Shown here: in pieces, positions 43,158 through 54,431 of the stretch | How positions within the stretch are numbered: the first letter of the stretch is position 1 | Layout of the letters: the number at the start of each line of letters is the position of its first letter | Source of the DNA: Eublepharis macularius | Lineage: Eukaryota > Chordata > Lepidosauria > Squamata > Eublepharidae | Assembly: GCF_028583425.1 (NCBI RefSeq) | Contig: NC_072795.1 | Span: 4,735,001 to 4,799,000, forward strand | Length of the DNA: 64,000 nt | Reading direction: 5' to 3' | The notes under the pieces: generated by a model | What the model saw: only the letters and a program-made list of their open reading frames with translations | Told to the model about the DNA's origin: nothing | Databases searched by the model: none | Position numbers and translations under genes: made by a program

Positions 43158-43415
43158 TGCACGTGTGTGTTATGTGCCGTCAAGTCGCTTCTGACCTATG
43201 GCGACCCTATGAATGAGAGACCTCCAAAACCTCCTAGCATTAATAGACTTGCTCAGATCCTGCAAACTGGAGGACGTGGCTTCTTTTACTAAGTCCAGCC
43301 ATCTCATTTTGGGTCTTCCTCTTTTCCTGCTGCCTTCCACTTTTCCTAGCATTATTGCCTTTTCCTGAGAATCTTGTCTTCTCATAATGTGACCAAAGTA
43401 CGATAGCCTCAGTTT
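43158..43415 (-). pseudogene. BovB/RTE LINE 3' end
   Basis: Minus strand encodes KVEGSRKRGRPKMRWLDLVK and the end of the protein (FWRSLIHRVAIGQKRLDGT), then the 3' UTR CGCCATAGGTCAGAAGCGAC TTGACGG. Typical BovB C-terminus. Confidence 0.85.
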
Positions 43416-43990
43416 ATAAATGCATATATTTTTATATTCTCATACTCCTATCTATAGCCTATCTATAATCTCATATTCCTAGGGAAAGGGCTGGATAAAA
43501 ACATGAGATCCTAAACTATGTCAAGTTTAAGAGGCCCTATAGTATTACTAAAATAAACACACAATGCTAACATTGAAATTTAGTCAACTGATTCTTAATT
43601 TGTACATAAATCCAGCTTTGCCTAGTGCTTTTTTAAAAAAATAGGAACAGCCACCAATAAGCTGCATGTTAGGCCTCCTACCCAACAGGGGGGTGGTAAT
43701 GCAGAGGCTCTGAAATTCTTGCCAAAGCATTTCACGAAGGTGCAACAGGAAACATCTTGCAATGCCGCAAGGGGCTCTTCCTCCCCACTCACACGAGTGC
43801 TGTCGACCCCTTGTGGGCTCTAAAGGGGGTGCAGCCCCAAGGAGAAGGCCACTCCTGCAGAATCAGCCAGAAGGACTTCCCCTGGCAGCGCCCTCATCGT
43901 TCCCATTCATCCACATAATCATTCCCTTCTCTTTCTGCATCCTTTACCCCTGGGGGCACACCAGCGTGGCCTCTTGCTCCTCCCCCAGCC

Positions 43991-44260
43991 ATGGCAGACA
44001 AACCACGCAAGCACAGCAGAAAATCCAAACGCTGTCTGCGGTGCGAGGCCCCTTTCTCTGGGGTAGCAGAAGGGGATTTGTGCCCCAGATGCGCTTTGCA
44101 AGCCATCAGCCCGCTCTGCACACCCAGCAGGGAAGGCGCGGAGTCACAATGGCGCGACACCCGGGCCCCCTCCCCTGCAGCCAGCAACGGCTCAGGCGAT
44201 GACCCACAGGATTTGGACCAAGAGGAAGGGGAACCAACGCTGCACCTGGCCGATTGGGTG
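43991..44260 (+). other. Candidate coding segment with paired CxxC motifs
   Basis: Frame from ATG 43991: basic start (KPRKHSRKSKR) then CLRC ... CPRC, a possible zinc-binding pair 17 residues apart, followed by a Ser/acidic stretch. GTGAGT at about 44260 directly follows a Trp codon and would be a good donor; the frame itself runs to a stop at 44363. It could be a first exon of an unrecognised gene, or the start of a gag-like protein of a DIRS-type or other retroelement (fossil, partial). Not resolved. Confidence 0.3.
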
Positions 44261-44508
44261 AGTCCAGCATGCGCTCAGGGGAGCAGTGCCTCAGCCTCGG
44301 GCCTGCCTTCTGCAAGGGCAATAAGGTGGGATTTCTGGTTCCCTAATCGTGGCCTGGAAAGTTAGGCTCAGCCATGGAAGAGTGATGAAAAGGAGAGTTC
44401 TCTAGTTGATGTCAAAATGTCCATCCCGCTCTGCAAAGGATCTCCTATTAGTCAACTGCAAATATGTGGCTTGAGCCCTATTTCCAAAGCTAAGATCAGG
44501 CCCAGGCT

Positions 44509-44735
44509 TAGGGTTGCCAGCCTCCAGGTAGTGTCTGGAGATCTCCTGGAATTACAACTGGTCTCCAGGCCACAGAGATCAGTTCCCCTGGAGAAAATAG
44601 CTAATTTGGGGGGTGGACTCTGGAATTATGCCATGCCATGGTCCTTTCCCTCCCCAAACCTCACTTTCTCCAGGTTTCTCCAGGTTTCACTCCCCAGATC
44701 TCCAGGAATTTCCCAACTTGAAACTCGCAACCTTA
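44509..44735. mobile_element. TAGGGTTGCCAG MITE, TSD CCCAGGCT
   Basis: Same family; flanks CCCAGGCT at 44501-44508 and 44736-44743 are identical. Confidence 0.88.
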
Positions 44736-44752
44736 CCCAGGCTGGACTAATT

Positions 44753-44954
44753 GGGTTGCCAACACTGGGCTAGAAAACCCCTAGACATTTGGGGATGGCT
44801 GGGTTTGGAAAGGAAAGGAACTCAGCAGGAATACAATGCCATAGACTCCACCCTCCAAAGCAGCCATTTTCTCCCGGGGAACTGATCTCTGTAATTTGGG
44901 GAGCAGTTATAATTCCAGGAGATGCCCAGGCCCTGTCTGGAGCTTGGCAACTCA
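44753..44954. mobile_element. TAGGGTTGCCAG-family MITE (diverged)
   Basis: GGGTTGCCAACACTGGGC ... GGAGCTTGGCAACTC; older copy. Confidence 0.68.
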
Positions 44955-45170
44955 AGGCTGAACCCAAATTGGGATCCTCTTTTTTCATGGGTTAACTAAG
45001 ACCATCTGGTGGTGGTATTTCCTAATCGGGAATAGCAAGTGTGCCAGGTTCTTCCAGACGCAGGCGTGCATCAATCTTTAGGCTAACTTCCATGAGAGCA
45101 GGAAAACTGCCTAGCCCTGCAGAAACTATAATATAGCAAGTTCTTGACTTTAGAAAGTTGACTTTGAATG

Positions 45171-45385
45171 TAGGGTTGCCAACTCTGGGTTGGGAAATTC
45201 CTGGAGATTTGGGGGTGGAGCCTGGGGAGGGCAGGGTTTGGAGAGGGGAGGGAGCCCAGCAGGTATAATTCCATACCGCACACCCTCCAAAGTAGCCATT
45301 TTCTCCCAGGGAACTGATCTCTTTACTCTGGAGACTAGTTGTAACTGGGCGATCGCCACGCCCCACTGGGAAGTTGGCAACCTTA
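45171..45385. mobile_element. TAGGGTTGCCAA-family MITE
   Basis: TAGGGTTGCCAACTCTGGG ... GTTGGCAACCTTA. Confidence 0.78.
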
Positions 45386-45479
45386 TTACCATCTTTTCTA
45401 CTGTAGTGTGATAGCAAAGAGATTGAGCTACAACCAGGGAGTCCCCAGCTTGAATCGGGCCCCATTAACTCTGAGTCAA

Positions 45480-45902
45480 CACGAGACGCCGTGGCATGTG
45501 TTTGTCAAATGAAAGGAGCCACAATGTTAGCCGGGAAGTGCAGTTTAAAAAGAAAGAATCAGCAAAGATCATTCCTCAAAGGGTTTGTTAATTTCATCTT
45601 TGCCTCCCTGAAGACTCTGTCAATTTCACCTCTCTGGTATAAAACTGTGTAGTATCACAACCAGAGGGCAGCAAGGAAAGGAAATGGGCCGGAGCTGCCT
45701 TCCAGAGCCGGGCTTGGACCTAGAGAGGTTCGAATGGGCTGAAGTTTCCCTTCTGGTGTTTCACAGCCCCTTCACACAGCTCCAGTGTATAGCAAAGCCT
45801 TTGCCCTGCTGTTATCACTTTTTTTTAAAACGACCCTTCCCAGCTACCATTGCACTTCCTGACACATGTTCTTCACATGTCAAATGTCTTGTGTAGAGAG
45901 AC
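45480..45902. mobile_element. Long-TIR element
   Basis: Ends ACACGAGACGCCGTGGCATG / CATGTCAAATGTCTTGTGTAGAG, with GCCACAATGTTAGCCGGGAAG opposite CTTCCCAGCTACCATTGCAC. Interior includes CCAGAGGGCAGCAAGGAAAGG, shared with 7780 and 59105. No transposase frame. Confidence 0.65.
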
Positions 45903-46367
45903 TCACTTAGAGACCCTTATTCAATCCATTCTCTCTGCCTTATCCCCTGCCATGATATAGGGATCATTAAAGGGGAGAAAGGCAGGGTCTAAATGAAGTA
46001 AATAAATAAATAAACTGACCTTACATGGTTGTTTAAGGATTCAAAAACAATGGATGTGCTGTGCTTTGAACACCCAAAACCCCTCTGTGTGCATGTCCCA
46101 TCACAGATATTCCAGGGAAGAATCTTGGCACTGATCCACAGCCCTCATGTATTTGATTCAATCTTTATATGCCCCACCCCACCCCTATTTTCTATTTTTC
46201 ATTCCTCACACTACCGCCGTTCGTGAGGAATATGGGTCTTTCTCCTTTCATCTACCAGAATAATCCAATATATTGTTTTATTATCCTTTGAGGTCCCACA
46301 GTACCATCACCAGAGACTTTAACCATAAAGTCCCAGATAAATTAAAATTACATTTGAACCATATTCT

Positions 46368-46735
46368 GGTAGAAGGATTTGGGACCAGTGGCACCTTAGA
46401 GACCAATAAGAGTTTTAGAGTGTAAAATTTGGAGAGTCAGATCTCCCTTTTTCAGACACAAAAGTGCTGTCAATTTCAACTCCCTTTGGGGAAGGCAAAA
46501 AGGAAATTAACAAATCCGCTGAGCAGCAATCTTTGCCTGCTCTGTACAGAGGTGAAATTGACAGAGCCTTCTCCTCTGTCTTTTTAAACTATGCTTCCCG
46601 ACTAACATTGTCTCCCGCTTCACTTGAGCATCCCTGTGTAAGAGGTCTTGCGTAGAAAGACTCTGTTAGGTGCCACTGGACTCCAGTCCTGCTGTTCTGC
46701 TGCAGACTGACATGTTTACCTACCTAAAATATTCT
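46368..46735. mobile_element. Composite foldback repeat with shortened inner element
   Basis: CAGTGGCACCTTAGAGACC left arm and GGTGCCACTGGACTCCAGTC right arm, with the long-TIR element's end pieces between (AATTGACAGAGCCTTC... GTCTTGCGTAGAAAGACTC). Confidence 0.55.
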
Positions 46736-47272
46736 GGTAGAGTTCTAAAAGGGGTTCACCCGCTTCTTTTCTTTTGCCATTATACTGAGGCTAATAAATT
46801 AGAGGGGTTGATTTATCTAACTCCAAGACCATATTTATTCTGTACAAAGTTAAGTAAAAAATAAAATAACAAAGGGACTCTCTAAGACTAATAAGGAAAA
46901 ACTTCTCACATTCTTTTCACTCCCCTCTCTTTCAGCCCAAACCACCTTTTTTCTTTTTTCTACTGTTTGCATAAGCATTCTGCTTTCACCCACAACCTCT
47001 CCCATCATTACTAGAGAAAGTCTATACAATTTTTTCCCTATAAAGGAAAGAGTGGTTAGCACCTAATAAACAAATAACTTATTTAACTATTCACACAATC
47101 ACACCACACAACCACATCCTCCCACAAACAAAAACACCATGCAAACCTAGTGTGTTACAGCATCAGTGTTTGCAAACTTTTCTATTTTCTTTATAGGGCA
47201 AGACTGATGGTTTCCCCAAGAATTTTTTTTTGCATGGGATGTAGGGTTGCCAACTCCAGGTTGGGAAATTCA

Positions 47273-47625
47273 GAGCCAAGCTACAAGTGATGCCTGACAC
47301 AGGTTGGACACTCGTCAGCTTCCCTCAACTTTTGATGGGAAATGTATGCATCCTGGTCTTACAGCTTGGCTCTCTGTTTAATTGAAGTTTACAGAAATCC
47401 CCCACACACACACCCAGCAGAGGGGAAGGGGGGCGCCCGGTGAGAGTCCGATGCTTGCACTCCCCTCCCAACCGCATGTTCTCCCTCCCATAGACTGCCG
47501 CTCTGTAAACTTCAATTAAATGGAGAGCCAAGCTTCAAGACCAGGACGCCTACATTTCCCATCAAAACTTGAGGGAAGCTAACAAATGTCTAACCTGTCA
47601 GGCATCACTTGTAGCTTGGCTCTCA
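47273..47625. mobile_element. GGGCCAAGCTACA-type foldback, 353 bp, inside a MITE
   Basis: GAGCCAAGCTACAAGTGATGCC and GGCATCACTTGTAGCTTGGCTC are exact complements, and the stem continues (TGATGGGAAATGTA; TTAATTGAAGTTTACAG). The flanks form a TAGGGTTGCCAAC MITE fragment (47242-47272) and its next bases. Confidence 0.78.
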
Positions 47626-47692
47626 GAGATCTGGGGGGGATCAGTCCTTGCCAAGTAGATTCCCCAAGTTCTCCACAGCAAACACGCAGGTG

Positions 47693-47910
47693 TATTGGTT
47701 GAAGTAGCTTTATTAGAGATCTATCATGTTCAAGGTGCTCAGTCAACTGAATTGGCAGAAGTGACATGGAAGGGGTTGGTAGTGTTAGTTATAGGGAAGG
47801 TTCTCGCCATCAGGATAGGGACCGTTAAAGTTTGGGCATAAAGGAGCCGGAGGGGGTGGGTGCGGTGAAGAGGAGAAGCTAGGTTTAGGCTAGACAGAAC
47901 AAAGAATGAA
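47693..47910. repeat. LTR-like fragment
   Basis: TAGCTTTATTAGAGATC, GCAGAAGTGACATGG, GTTAGTTATAGGG and GACCGTTAAAG. The complement shares ordered blocks with 27090-27225, so this is a repeated element, probably an old LTR fossil. Confidence 0.4.
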
Positions 47911-48338
47911 ATCATCTCAGTTCCCAAGAAGGATACATTTTGAGCCGGCCACAGCTGGCCTTCAAGGACACTTGCTGGAGGCAGCGGGGAAAGAGAAAGT
48001 AAATACTTGCAAGATAACCTACTGCCTTAACATCAATAAGAAACTTCTCATGCCCTCAGAGGACCAGTACACAACACAGAATACATTCACGGCAGATATG
48101 CAGACAGGCATATATGACAGGGGGCGTGGCTAGAAGCAGGGAAGGGACCTTAAGGGGATATAATGTCAAAGTCCACCCTCAAAATCAGCCATTTCCTTTA
48201 GGGGGACTGGCCTGAATTTATGGGAGTTCCCCAAGCCCCACCTGGAGGCTGGCAAGCCTAACTGGTATCCCTGCAGCCACACATGCATTAAAATTTCCAT
48301 TATAGGACTTCAGTTTGCTGTGTGCTGTCTACAGCTAC

Positions 48339-48559
48339 TAGGGTTGCCAGCTCCAAGTTGAGAAATTCCTGGAGATCTAGGGGGTGAAACCTGGAGAAAG
48401 TGGGATTTGGGGAGGGAAAGAACCTTGGCATGGCGTAATTCCATAGAGTCCCCCCCCCCCAAAGTAGCCATTTTCTCCAGGGGAACTGATCTCTGTGGCC
48501 TGGAAACCAGATGTAAATCTGGGAGATCTCCAGCTACTACCTGGAGGCTGGCAACCCTA
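48339..48559. mobile_element. TAGGGTTGCCAG MITE, TSD ACAGCTAC
   Basis: Same family; flanks ACAGCTAC at 48331-48338 and 48560-48567 are identical. Confidence 0.88.
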
Positions 48560-48604
48560 ACAGCTACTGGCCCTTCTAAGAACTATTTATTTAGTACATT
48601 TTTA

Positions 48605-48785
48605 TCTCCTCTTTCCTCCAAAGAGATCAGAGCTGCATACACGATTCTCCTCTTCTTTTATTATCCTCACAACAGCCCTGTGAGGTAGGTTAAGCTGAGA
48701 ATGATGGCCCAAGGTCACACAGTGAATTTTTGAACCTGGGTTTCTCCAGGCCTATTCTGAGATTCTGACTGCTATATCACACGGA
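48605..48785 (+). mobile_element. MIR/CORE-like SINE fragment
   Basis: CCTCACAACAGCCCTGTGAGG, GCCCAAGGTCACACAGTGA and TGAACCTGGGTTTCTCC. Confidence 0.65.
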
Positions 48786-49297
48786 CTCTCAAGATCTTTT
48801 GTCCTTTTAAATTAATTCCCCCAATTTGAGTACTTACCCCATTTCACTAAAACAAGGCCAATTCTGCCAGAAATTCTGGTATTAATAATAACTAAAGCGT
48901 GCACAGCCAGTGTGAGAGCACAAGCATGGTGTGGTAGTGTGAGACTGGGTCCTGGGAGACCCATGTTCAAGTCCCTAAACTCCCTACTCTGTCCTGGAAG
49001 CATCCTGGGTTGGGAAATTCCTGGAGAGCGGACCCTGGGCAGGGAGAGTTTGGGCGGGGGAAGTAGCTCATCAGGGAATAATATACAGTCTACCCTACAA
49101 AGCTGTCATTTTCTCCAGAGGAACTGATCTCTATAATATGACAATCAGTTGTAATTCTAGGAGAACCTGGAGGTTGGGAACCTCGCTGTAATGCCATAGT
49201 CTGCCCTCCCAAGCAGCAATTATATATTCCCAGCCTAACCTAATCCACAGGGTCATTGTGAGGATAAAATCGAGAAGAGAATGATGTAAGCTACCCT

Positions 49298-50053
49298 AAG
49301 CTCCATCCAGCAGTAATATAAATATTAACTAGGGTTGGCCGCTCTCAGCTGGGAAATTCCTGGAGATTTAGAAGGGGGAACATGGGGAAGGCAGGTCTTC
49401 TAGCTTTGAGCTAGGCAATTCCAAGGGTTGCCAGCCTCCAGGTAGTAGCTGGAGATCTCCCAGAATTACAACTGGTCTCCAGGCCACAGAGATCAGTTCA
49501 CCTGGAGAAAATGGCTACTGGGGGGAGGGGACTCTATGGAATTATGACATGCCAAGGTCTTTTCCCTCCCCAAACCCCACTTTCTCCAGGTTTCACCCCC
49601 TAGATCTCCAGGAATTTCTCAACTTGGAGCTAGCAACCCTAATTCTAAGACTGTTCGCAAGGTCTCACAAGCTGCTCAGTTGAGGAACTTTGAAATAAGC
49701 AAAATGGCTGTGGTCTTATAAAAAGCTAGGTTTTGATCTCTCTGCATTATTGATTGGGCTAAACTTCTTAAAGATTCAGAGGAGCTGAGCTGGGTTGCAA
49801 AGTGCTGATTGAACTAAGCTGTATTGCAAAGCCTTCGACCTTGAGCTGGCAGGCTCCATTTCTTTGCCAATGATGACTGTTTAGGAAAGTCCTCACAAAA
49901 GAAATTAACCCCCAAAAGGAAAATACTCAAATGTAATCGGCCTTAGAATGAAGAGAGTTGGTACTGACCTGTGAACGTTTTGTTGGACTTGGTTTTGGCT
50001 TTAGCCCCAGAACATTCAAATAATAGTTTTGATTGTGTAACATAATTGAGCCT
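49298..50053 (+). repeat. Duplicated segment, copy 1
   Basis: Starts CTAAGCTCCATCCAGCAGTA and ends GATTGTGTAACATAATTGA, in the same order as 51420-52265. It lacks about 300 bp present in copy 2 and carries an extra MITE (49423-49641) that copy 2 lacks. Confidence 0.8.
49423..49641. mobile_element. TAGGGTTGCCAG-family MITE with a paralogous empty site
   Basis: Sits after GGCAATTCCA. Copy 2 of the duplicated segment reads GGCAATTCCACCAAGACTG at 51850-51868 without it, giving an uninterrupted pre-insertion-like sequence. Confidence 0.8.
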
Positions 50054-50639
50054 CAGTTGAGCCATAATGTTCCCAAACATTATCCAAAAAATAATTAAAT
50101 AGGAATTCATTATTGAGCCCCCGCGGCTTCATACTATCTAAGTAATGTATCCACTGTGCTTCCCTGCTCAATTGAGCCATAATGTTCCGACTGCATTTTC
50201 CGACTTGGTGATAAGCTATTGTAAAATTTGTGACCATCCATTAGACAGTGTTGCCTATGAGGAATTGAAAATTTGCTGGCTAAGACCCGTAGGCTGATGG
50301 TTTGAAGAAACACTCCACTTCAGCTTTTCTGCTGGATTATGGACTTGGAGGTCACCGTCTTGACTTCTACCTGTTAAAAATGGACAAACATTGATTGCGG
50401 AATTTTTCACCAGTTGGACTTTTAGAAATATTGATTGATCCTGCTAATTTATATTACTATTTATTGTATAGGATTATTTATAACGTGTTTACACTGTCTG
50501 TTGACTATTGTACTATATCAGCACTTCACAGTATATATAAAAGAAAAACATAAAAATATACTAAATCCTATTTCATACTCTCTAAACTGTTTGCGGAACA
50601 TTTAGTTCCTTTACCCCGGAGTTTCTCTTGTGTATAGAT

Positions 50640-50840
50640 CCTCCAGGTGGGGACTGGAGATCTCCTGGAATTACAACTGATCTACAGGAGATAGAGGTCA
50701 GTCCCCCTGGAGCAAATGGCTGCTTTGGAGGGTGGGCTCTAGGGCCTAAACTCCAACGAGATCCCTCCCCTCCCTAAACTCAGCCTTTCCCTAAACTCCA
50801 CCCCAAAGCCCAGGAATTCCCAACCCAGAGTTGGCAACCC
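50640..50840. mobile_element. TAGGGTTGCCAG-family MITE next to the CpG block
   Basis: TCCAGGTGGGGACTGGAG ... GAGTTGGCAACCCTG; the left terminus is lost. Confidence 0.72.
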
Positions 50841-51290
50841 TGGGAGGAGAAGGGGGCGTCTTGAAGTGTCACTCCGGAACCCGAGTGTCGGGCGTCGGTT
50901 TCAGAGAGGGACGAGTGAAGGAGCCGGACCAGTTTGGATGGGTCCGTTCCGGGCGGGTCCGGATGGAATCATTTCCGATTCTGCCCAGCCTCGTTGGCGC
51001 TGGGCGAGGGAGCCGGAGAGGTCGACAGCGGGACGCAGCCCAGCCCAGGGTAGGCTGAAGCCTGGCGGGGATCGGGTGGGACGGGCCAGGGAGGCCGGTC
51101 CAGGCCAGGCCCTGGCTGTGGGGAGGGAGGCGGGCGGGCAGCAGAAGCCCTCCAAGGAGAGGAAACGCCCCTTGCCCGAAAGACAGAAGGCAGCGAAGGG
51201 TCCCTGCCCGGCTCCCGGTCGGCCAGCACCGGCCTGCCCCTTCTCAGGGCTTCCAAGCCCTGGTCACCGCCCAGCCATGATCTTCTGATG
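50840..51290 (+). promoter_or_regulatory. CpG-rich block, candidate promoter/first exon of the next gene
   Basis: CpG-dense block unlike its surroundings. In human, DYNLT2B is followed in the same direction by PCYT1A, whose first exon is noncoding and whose intron 1 is long. This position and strand would suit that exon. I found no start of the PCYT1A protein downstream, so the assignment is inference. AG|GTAGGC near 51049 could serve as a donor. Confidence 0.4.
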
Positions 51291-51419
51291 GATTGGACGG
51301 GGGTCAGTAGGAGGGCTTATTGGGGGGAGATGAGGATTTCTTTGAGGGAAGACATCGTACTTTAAGGGAGGGCTGTCAGAAGCCCCTTTGGAAGTTCACT
51401 GGGCAAGGTTGTTAACTCC

Positions 51420-52265
51420 CTAAGCTCCATCCAGCAGTAATATAAATATTAACTAGGGTTGCCAGCTCCCAGCTGGGAAATTCCTGGAGATTTGAGGAGT
51501 GGAGCCAGGGAAGGGGTCTGGGGAGCAGAGGGACCTCAGCACGGTACAATGCCATACAGTCCACCCTCCAACGCTGCTATTTTCTCCAGGGGAACTGATC
51601 TCTGTGGCCTGGAGAGCAGCTGTAACAGTAGGGGATCTCCAGCCACCACCTGGAGGCTGGCAACTCTAGAAAGCATTGCTTTGGGGATGGCATGTCCAGA
51701 AATTTTACATTCTGTCTCAGGACAAGAATGAAAGGGTAGGTCTTTGATCTACGTGCTTTAATGTAAACTAAATACCCAGTCCTATACTCAATTTTTTATA
51801 TTTCCACAACCAAAGGATGAATTGTGTAGGTCTTCTAGCTTTGAGCTAGGCAATTCCACCAAGACTGTTTGCAAGATCTTAGATCTGAGCTGCTCAGTTG
51901 AGGAACCTTGAAATAAGCAAAATGGTATGGTCTTGTAAAGAACTTGGTTTTGATCTCTCTTCTTTATTGATTGGGCTAAACTTCTTAAGGTTCAGAGGAG
52001 CTGAGCTGGGTTGCAAAATGCTGATTGAACTAAGCTGTATTGCAAAGACTTCAACCCTGATCTGGCAGGCTCAATTTCTTTGCCAATGATGACTCAGTTT
52101 AGGAAAGTCCGCACAAAAGAAATTAAGCCCCAAAAGGAAAATACTCAAATGTAATCAGCGTTAGAATGAAGAGTTGGTACTGACCTGTGAACGTTTTGTT
52201 GGATTTGGTTTTGGCTTTAGCCCCAGAATATTCAAATAATAGTTTTGATTGTGTAACATAATTGA
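51420..52265 (+). repeat. Duplicated segment, copy 2
   Basis: See 49298-50053. This copy is longer and includes a whole MITE at 51454-51668 and unique sequence 51669-51828, so it looks closer to the original layout. Confidence 0.8.
51454..51668. mobile_element. TAGGGTTGCCAG-family MITE
   Basis: TAGGGTTGCCAGCTCCCAGC ... GGCTGGCAACTCTA. Its left part is shared with copy 1 of the duplication (49332-49390). Confidence 0.78.
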
Positions 52266-52357
52266 TCCTGAGTGTATGTCTAGTGTGCTGCATAGACAAG
52301 TTTGGAGAGCATTCCTTTATATAGTAGTTTTATCTGCTCCCTTCTTCCATGGAGCTA

Positions 52358-53133
52358 AGGTTGCAATCTCCAGGTTAGAAAATTCCTGGAGATTTGGGGG
52401 TTGGAGTTTGGGGAGGGGAGGGACCTCAGCAGGGTATAATATTATAGAGTCCACCCTGCAAAGCAACCATTTTCTCCAGGGGAATTGCTCTCTGTCTCCT
52501 GGAGAGCAGTTGTGATTGTAAGAGATCTCCAGCCACTACCTGGAGTTTAGATTTAGGTGGGTAGCTGTGTTGATCTACAGTAGATTTTGAGTCCCGTGGC
52601 ACCATAGAGACCAACAAGATTTTCAGGGATCTAAACTCCCTTCTGTCTGGAGATCAGGGGGCAGGGCCACCAGCCATGTGTCCATTTTCAAGAGGTTCCA
52701 GAACTCCATTCCACCGCGTTCCAGCTGAAAAAAGCTCTGGTTGTAATTCTGGGAAATCTCCAGGCCACACTTGGAGGCTGGCAACTCACTGAGACTGGAG
52801 AGGTCAGGGTTTGTGGAGGGAAGGGACATCAGCGAGTTATAATGCCATAGAGTCCACCCTCCAAGGCAGCCATTTTCTCCAAGGGAACTGATCTTTGTGA
52901 CCTGGGGATCAATTATAGTTCTGGGAGGTCTCTAGACACCACCTGGAGGTTGGCGGCAATCCTACTGGGGAGGGTGGAGTTTGGGAACATGAGGGTCCTC
53001 GCCTCCTCGGTGGTGTATAATTCCATACAGTCCACCCTCCAAAGTAGCCATCAGAGGAACTGATCTCTGTGGCCTGGAGATCAGCTGTAATTCTGGGAGA
53101 TTTCCAGACATCCCCTGGAGATTGGCAACCTTG
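52358..53133. mobile_element. Cluster of MITE fragments
   Basis: At least four partial TAGGGTTGCCAG-family copies (52358-52548, 52738-52790, 52790-52955, 52970-53133), a TAGCACC-family piece (52552-52625) and an end of a CAGGGCTTTTTTTC MITE (52628-52737). Borders are approximate. Confidence 0.6.
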
Positions 53134-53504
53134 CGTGGCAGGGAAGGGTCCAGTCCATGCCTGTGGCTTTCTGATGGGGCATCCTCTTATGGGATATGGG
53201 GTGAGGGCTGTTTTAGGGTGCAGTATGAGGGGTGTTACATAACTTTGACAAGAACTCCCACACCCAAAAGACGTGAGTTAAACTCCCACACGCAAAGGAG
53301 TCAGGTTTGGTGTGGGGTGATGGTGATGGTGAGAATTGGCAGGACTTGGAAGAATGTATCGTTCCTTTGAAAGGGAGGCATGGAGACAGTGTAGTTTGGG
53401 AAGGTAATGAAAGGAAAGTAGGGTATGTATAGGAAATGCCTAGAGTGTGTGTGTCACACAAACCAGAACTAGTGCAGCAAAACAGAAGAGTGCTCGGGTT
53501 ATAG

Positions 53505-53630
53505 GTTCAGGTAGGTAGCCGTGTTGGTCTGCAGTAGAACAGCAGGATTTGAGTCCAGGGGCACCTTAGAGAGCAGCAAGATTTTCAGGGAATGCGCTTT
53601 CTAGAGTCAAAACACCCTTCTTCAGATACA
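53505..53630. repeat. TAGCACC foldback-family half copy
   Basis: CAGGTAGGTAGCCGTGTTGG, GTCCAGGGGCACCTTAGAG and TTCTTCAGATACAGAG. Confidence 0.68.
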
Positions 53631-53684
53631 GAGAGGAGGGTTATAGGAATAGCCTTATTAAAACATTCTACACCTGATCTGTAT

Positions 53685-53865
53685 GGCTAAGGCTAACTCA
53701 TTCTCATCAGTCTCAGAAGCTAGTTGGATGGGAGGCCACCAAGGAAGTCCAGGGTCGATGCAGAGGCAGGCAATGGTAAACCACCTCTGTTCGTCCCTTG
53801 CCTTGAATACTCCCTGGGGTCACCATAAGTCGGTTACGACTTGGTGGTGCTTTACACACCTGTTA
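53685..53865 (+). mobile_element. 5S rRNA-derived SINE with BovB-like tail
   Basis: TCAGTCTCAGAAGCTAG and TTGGATGGGAGGCCACC match the 5S rRNA internal region. Then AGGCAGGCAATGGTAAACC, and the tail GGGTCACCATAAGTCGG TTACGACTTGG resembles the BovB 3' end. The 5S-like part is shortened, so it is not a 5S gene. Confidence 0.75.
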
Positions 53866-54431
53866 CTGTAGGTTCCGCCTCCTGCAATGGACTGTGACTG
53901 TCGGTGAGTGGAAAGGCCCAACTGAACTCACCTGGACAGAATAACTAGAGGACAATTCTATGAAAATGGAGCAAGGATGTGGGCGGGTGGTGGGGGAGAG
54001 AATCGACAAAGAACTCTAGGGGTCCTTCTTATGTGTCTGGGTGATGTATTTAGCCTTTCCATGAGAGCAAGTGGCTGTTTTGGCTGAGCTGCCGCAAGGT
54101 CACATCTGGTACACTTATAGGAGCGTTGGAGGGAGATGAGCATTTAAGGGTGGGGGACTGAGAGAATCAGCCATTTGGGGACGAAAGTGGTTTGAGGTGG
54201 CTGCACTTCTGCCCAGAGGAAAGGTTCTAGGCTGGGTGAAACGGCTTTCAGGTGGAAGGCTGGGAATGTGATAATGTTAAACTTCTGATGAATTTCACAG
54301 TTGTCAATCCATTGCCACAGTAGCCTAGCTCCAGACCTTTTCATATTGGCCTGGTTGGTAGTTTTAACTGCATCTACAGGAAGCATTTTTCTGTATTTAT
54401 TATTTCATCTTGATCACTATAATGATCTTTT

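Noticed and set aside
50866-51288. 140-codon frame in the CpG block
   Set aside because: Arg/Pro/Gly-rich translation typical of CpG-island DNA with no conserved motif.
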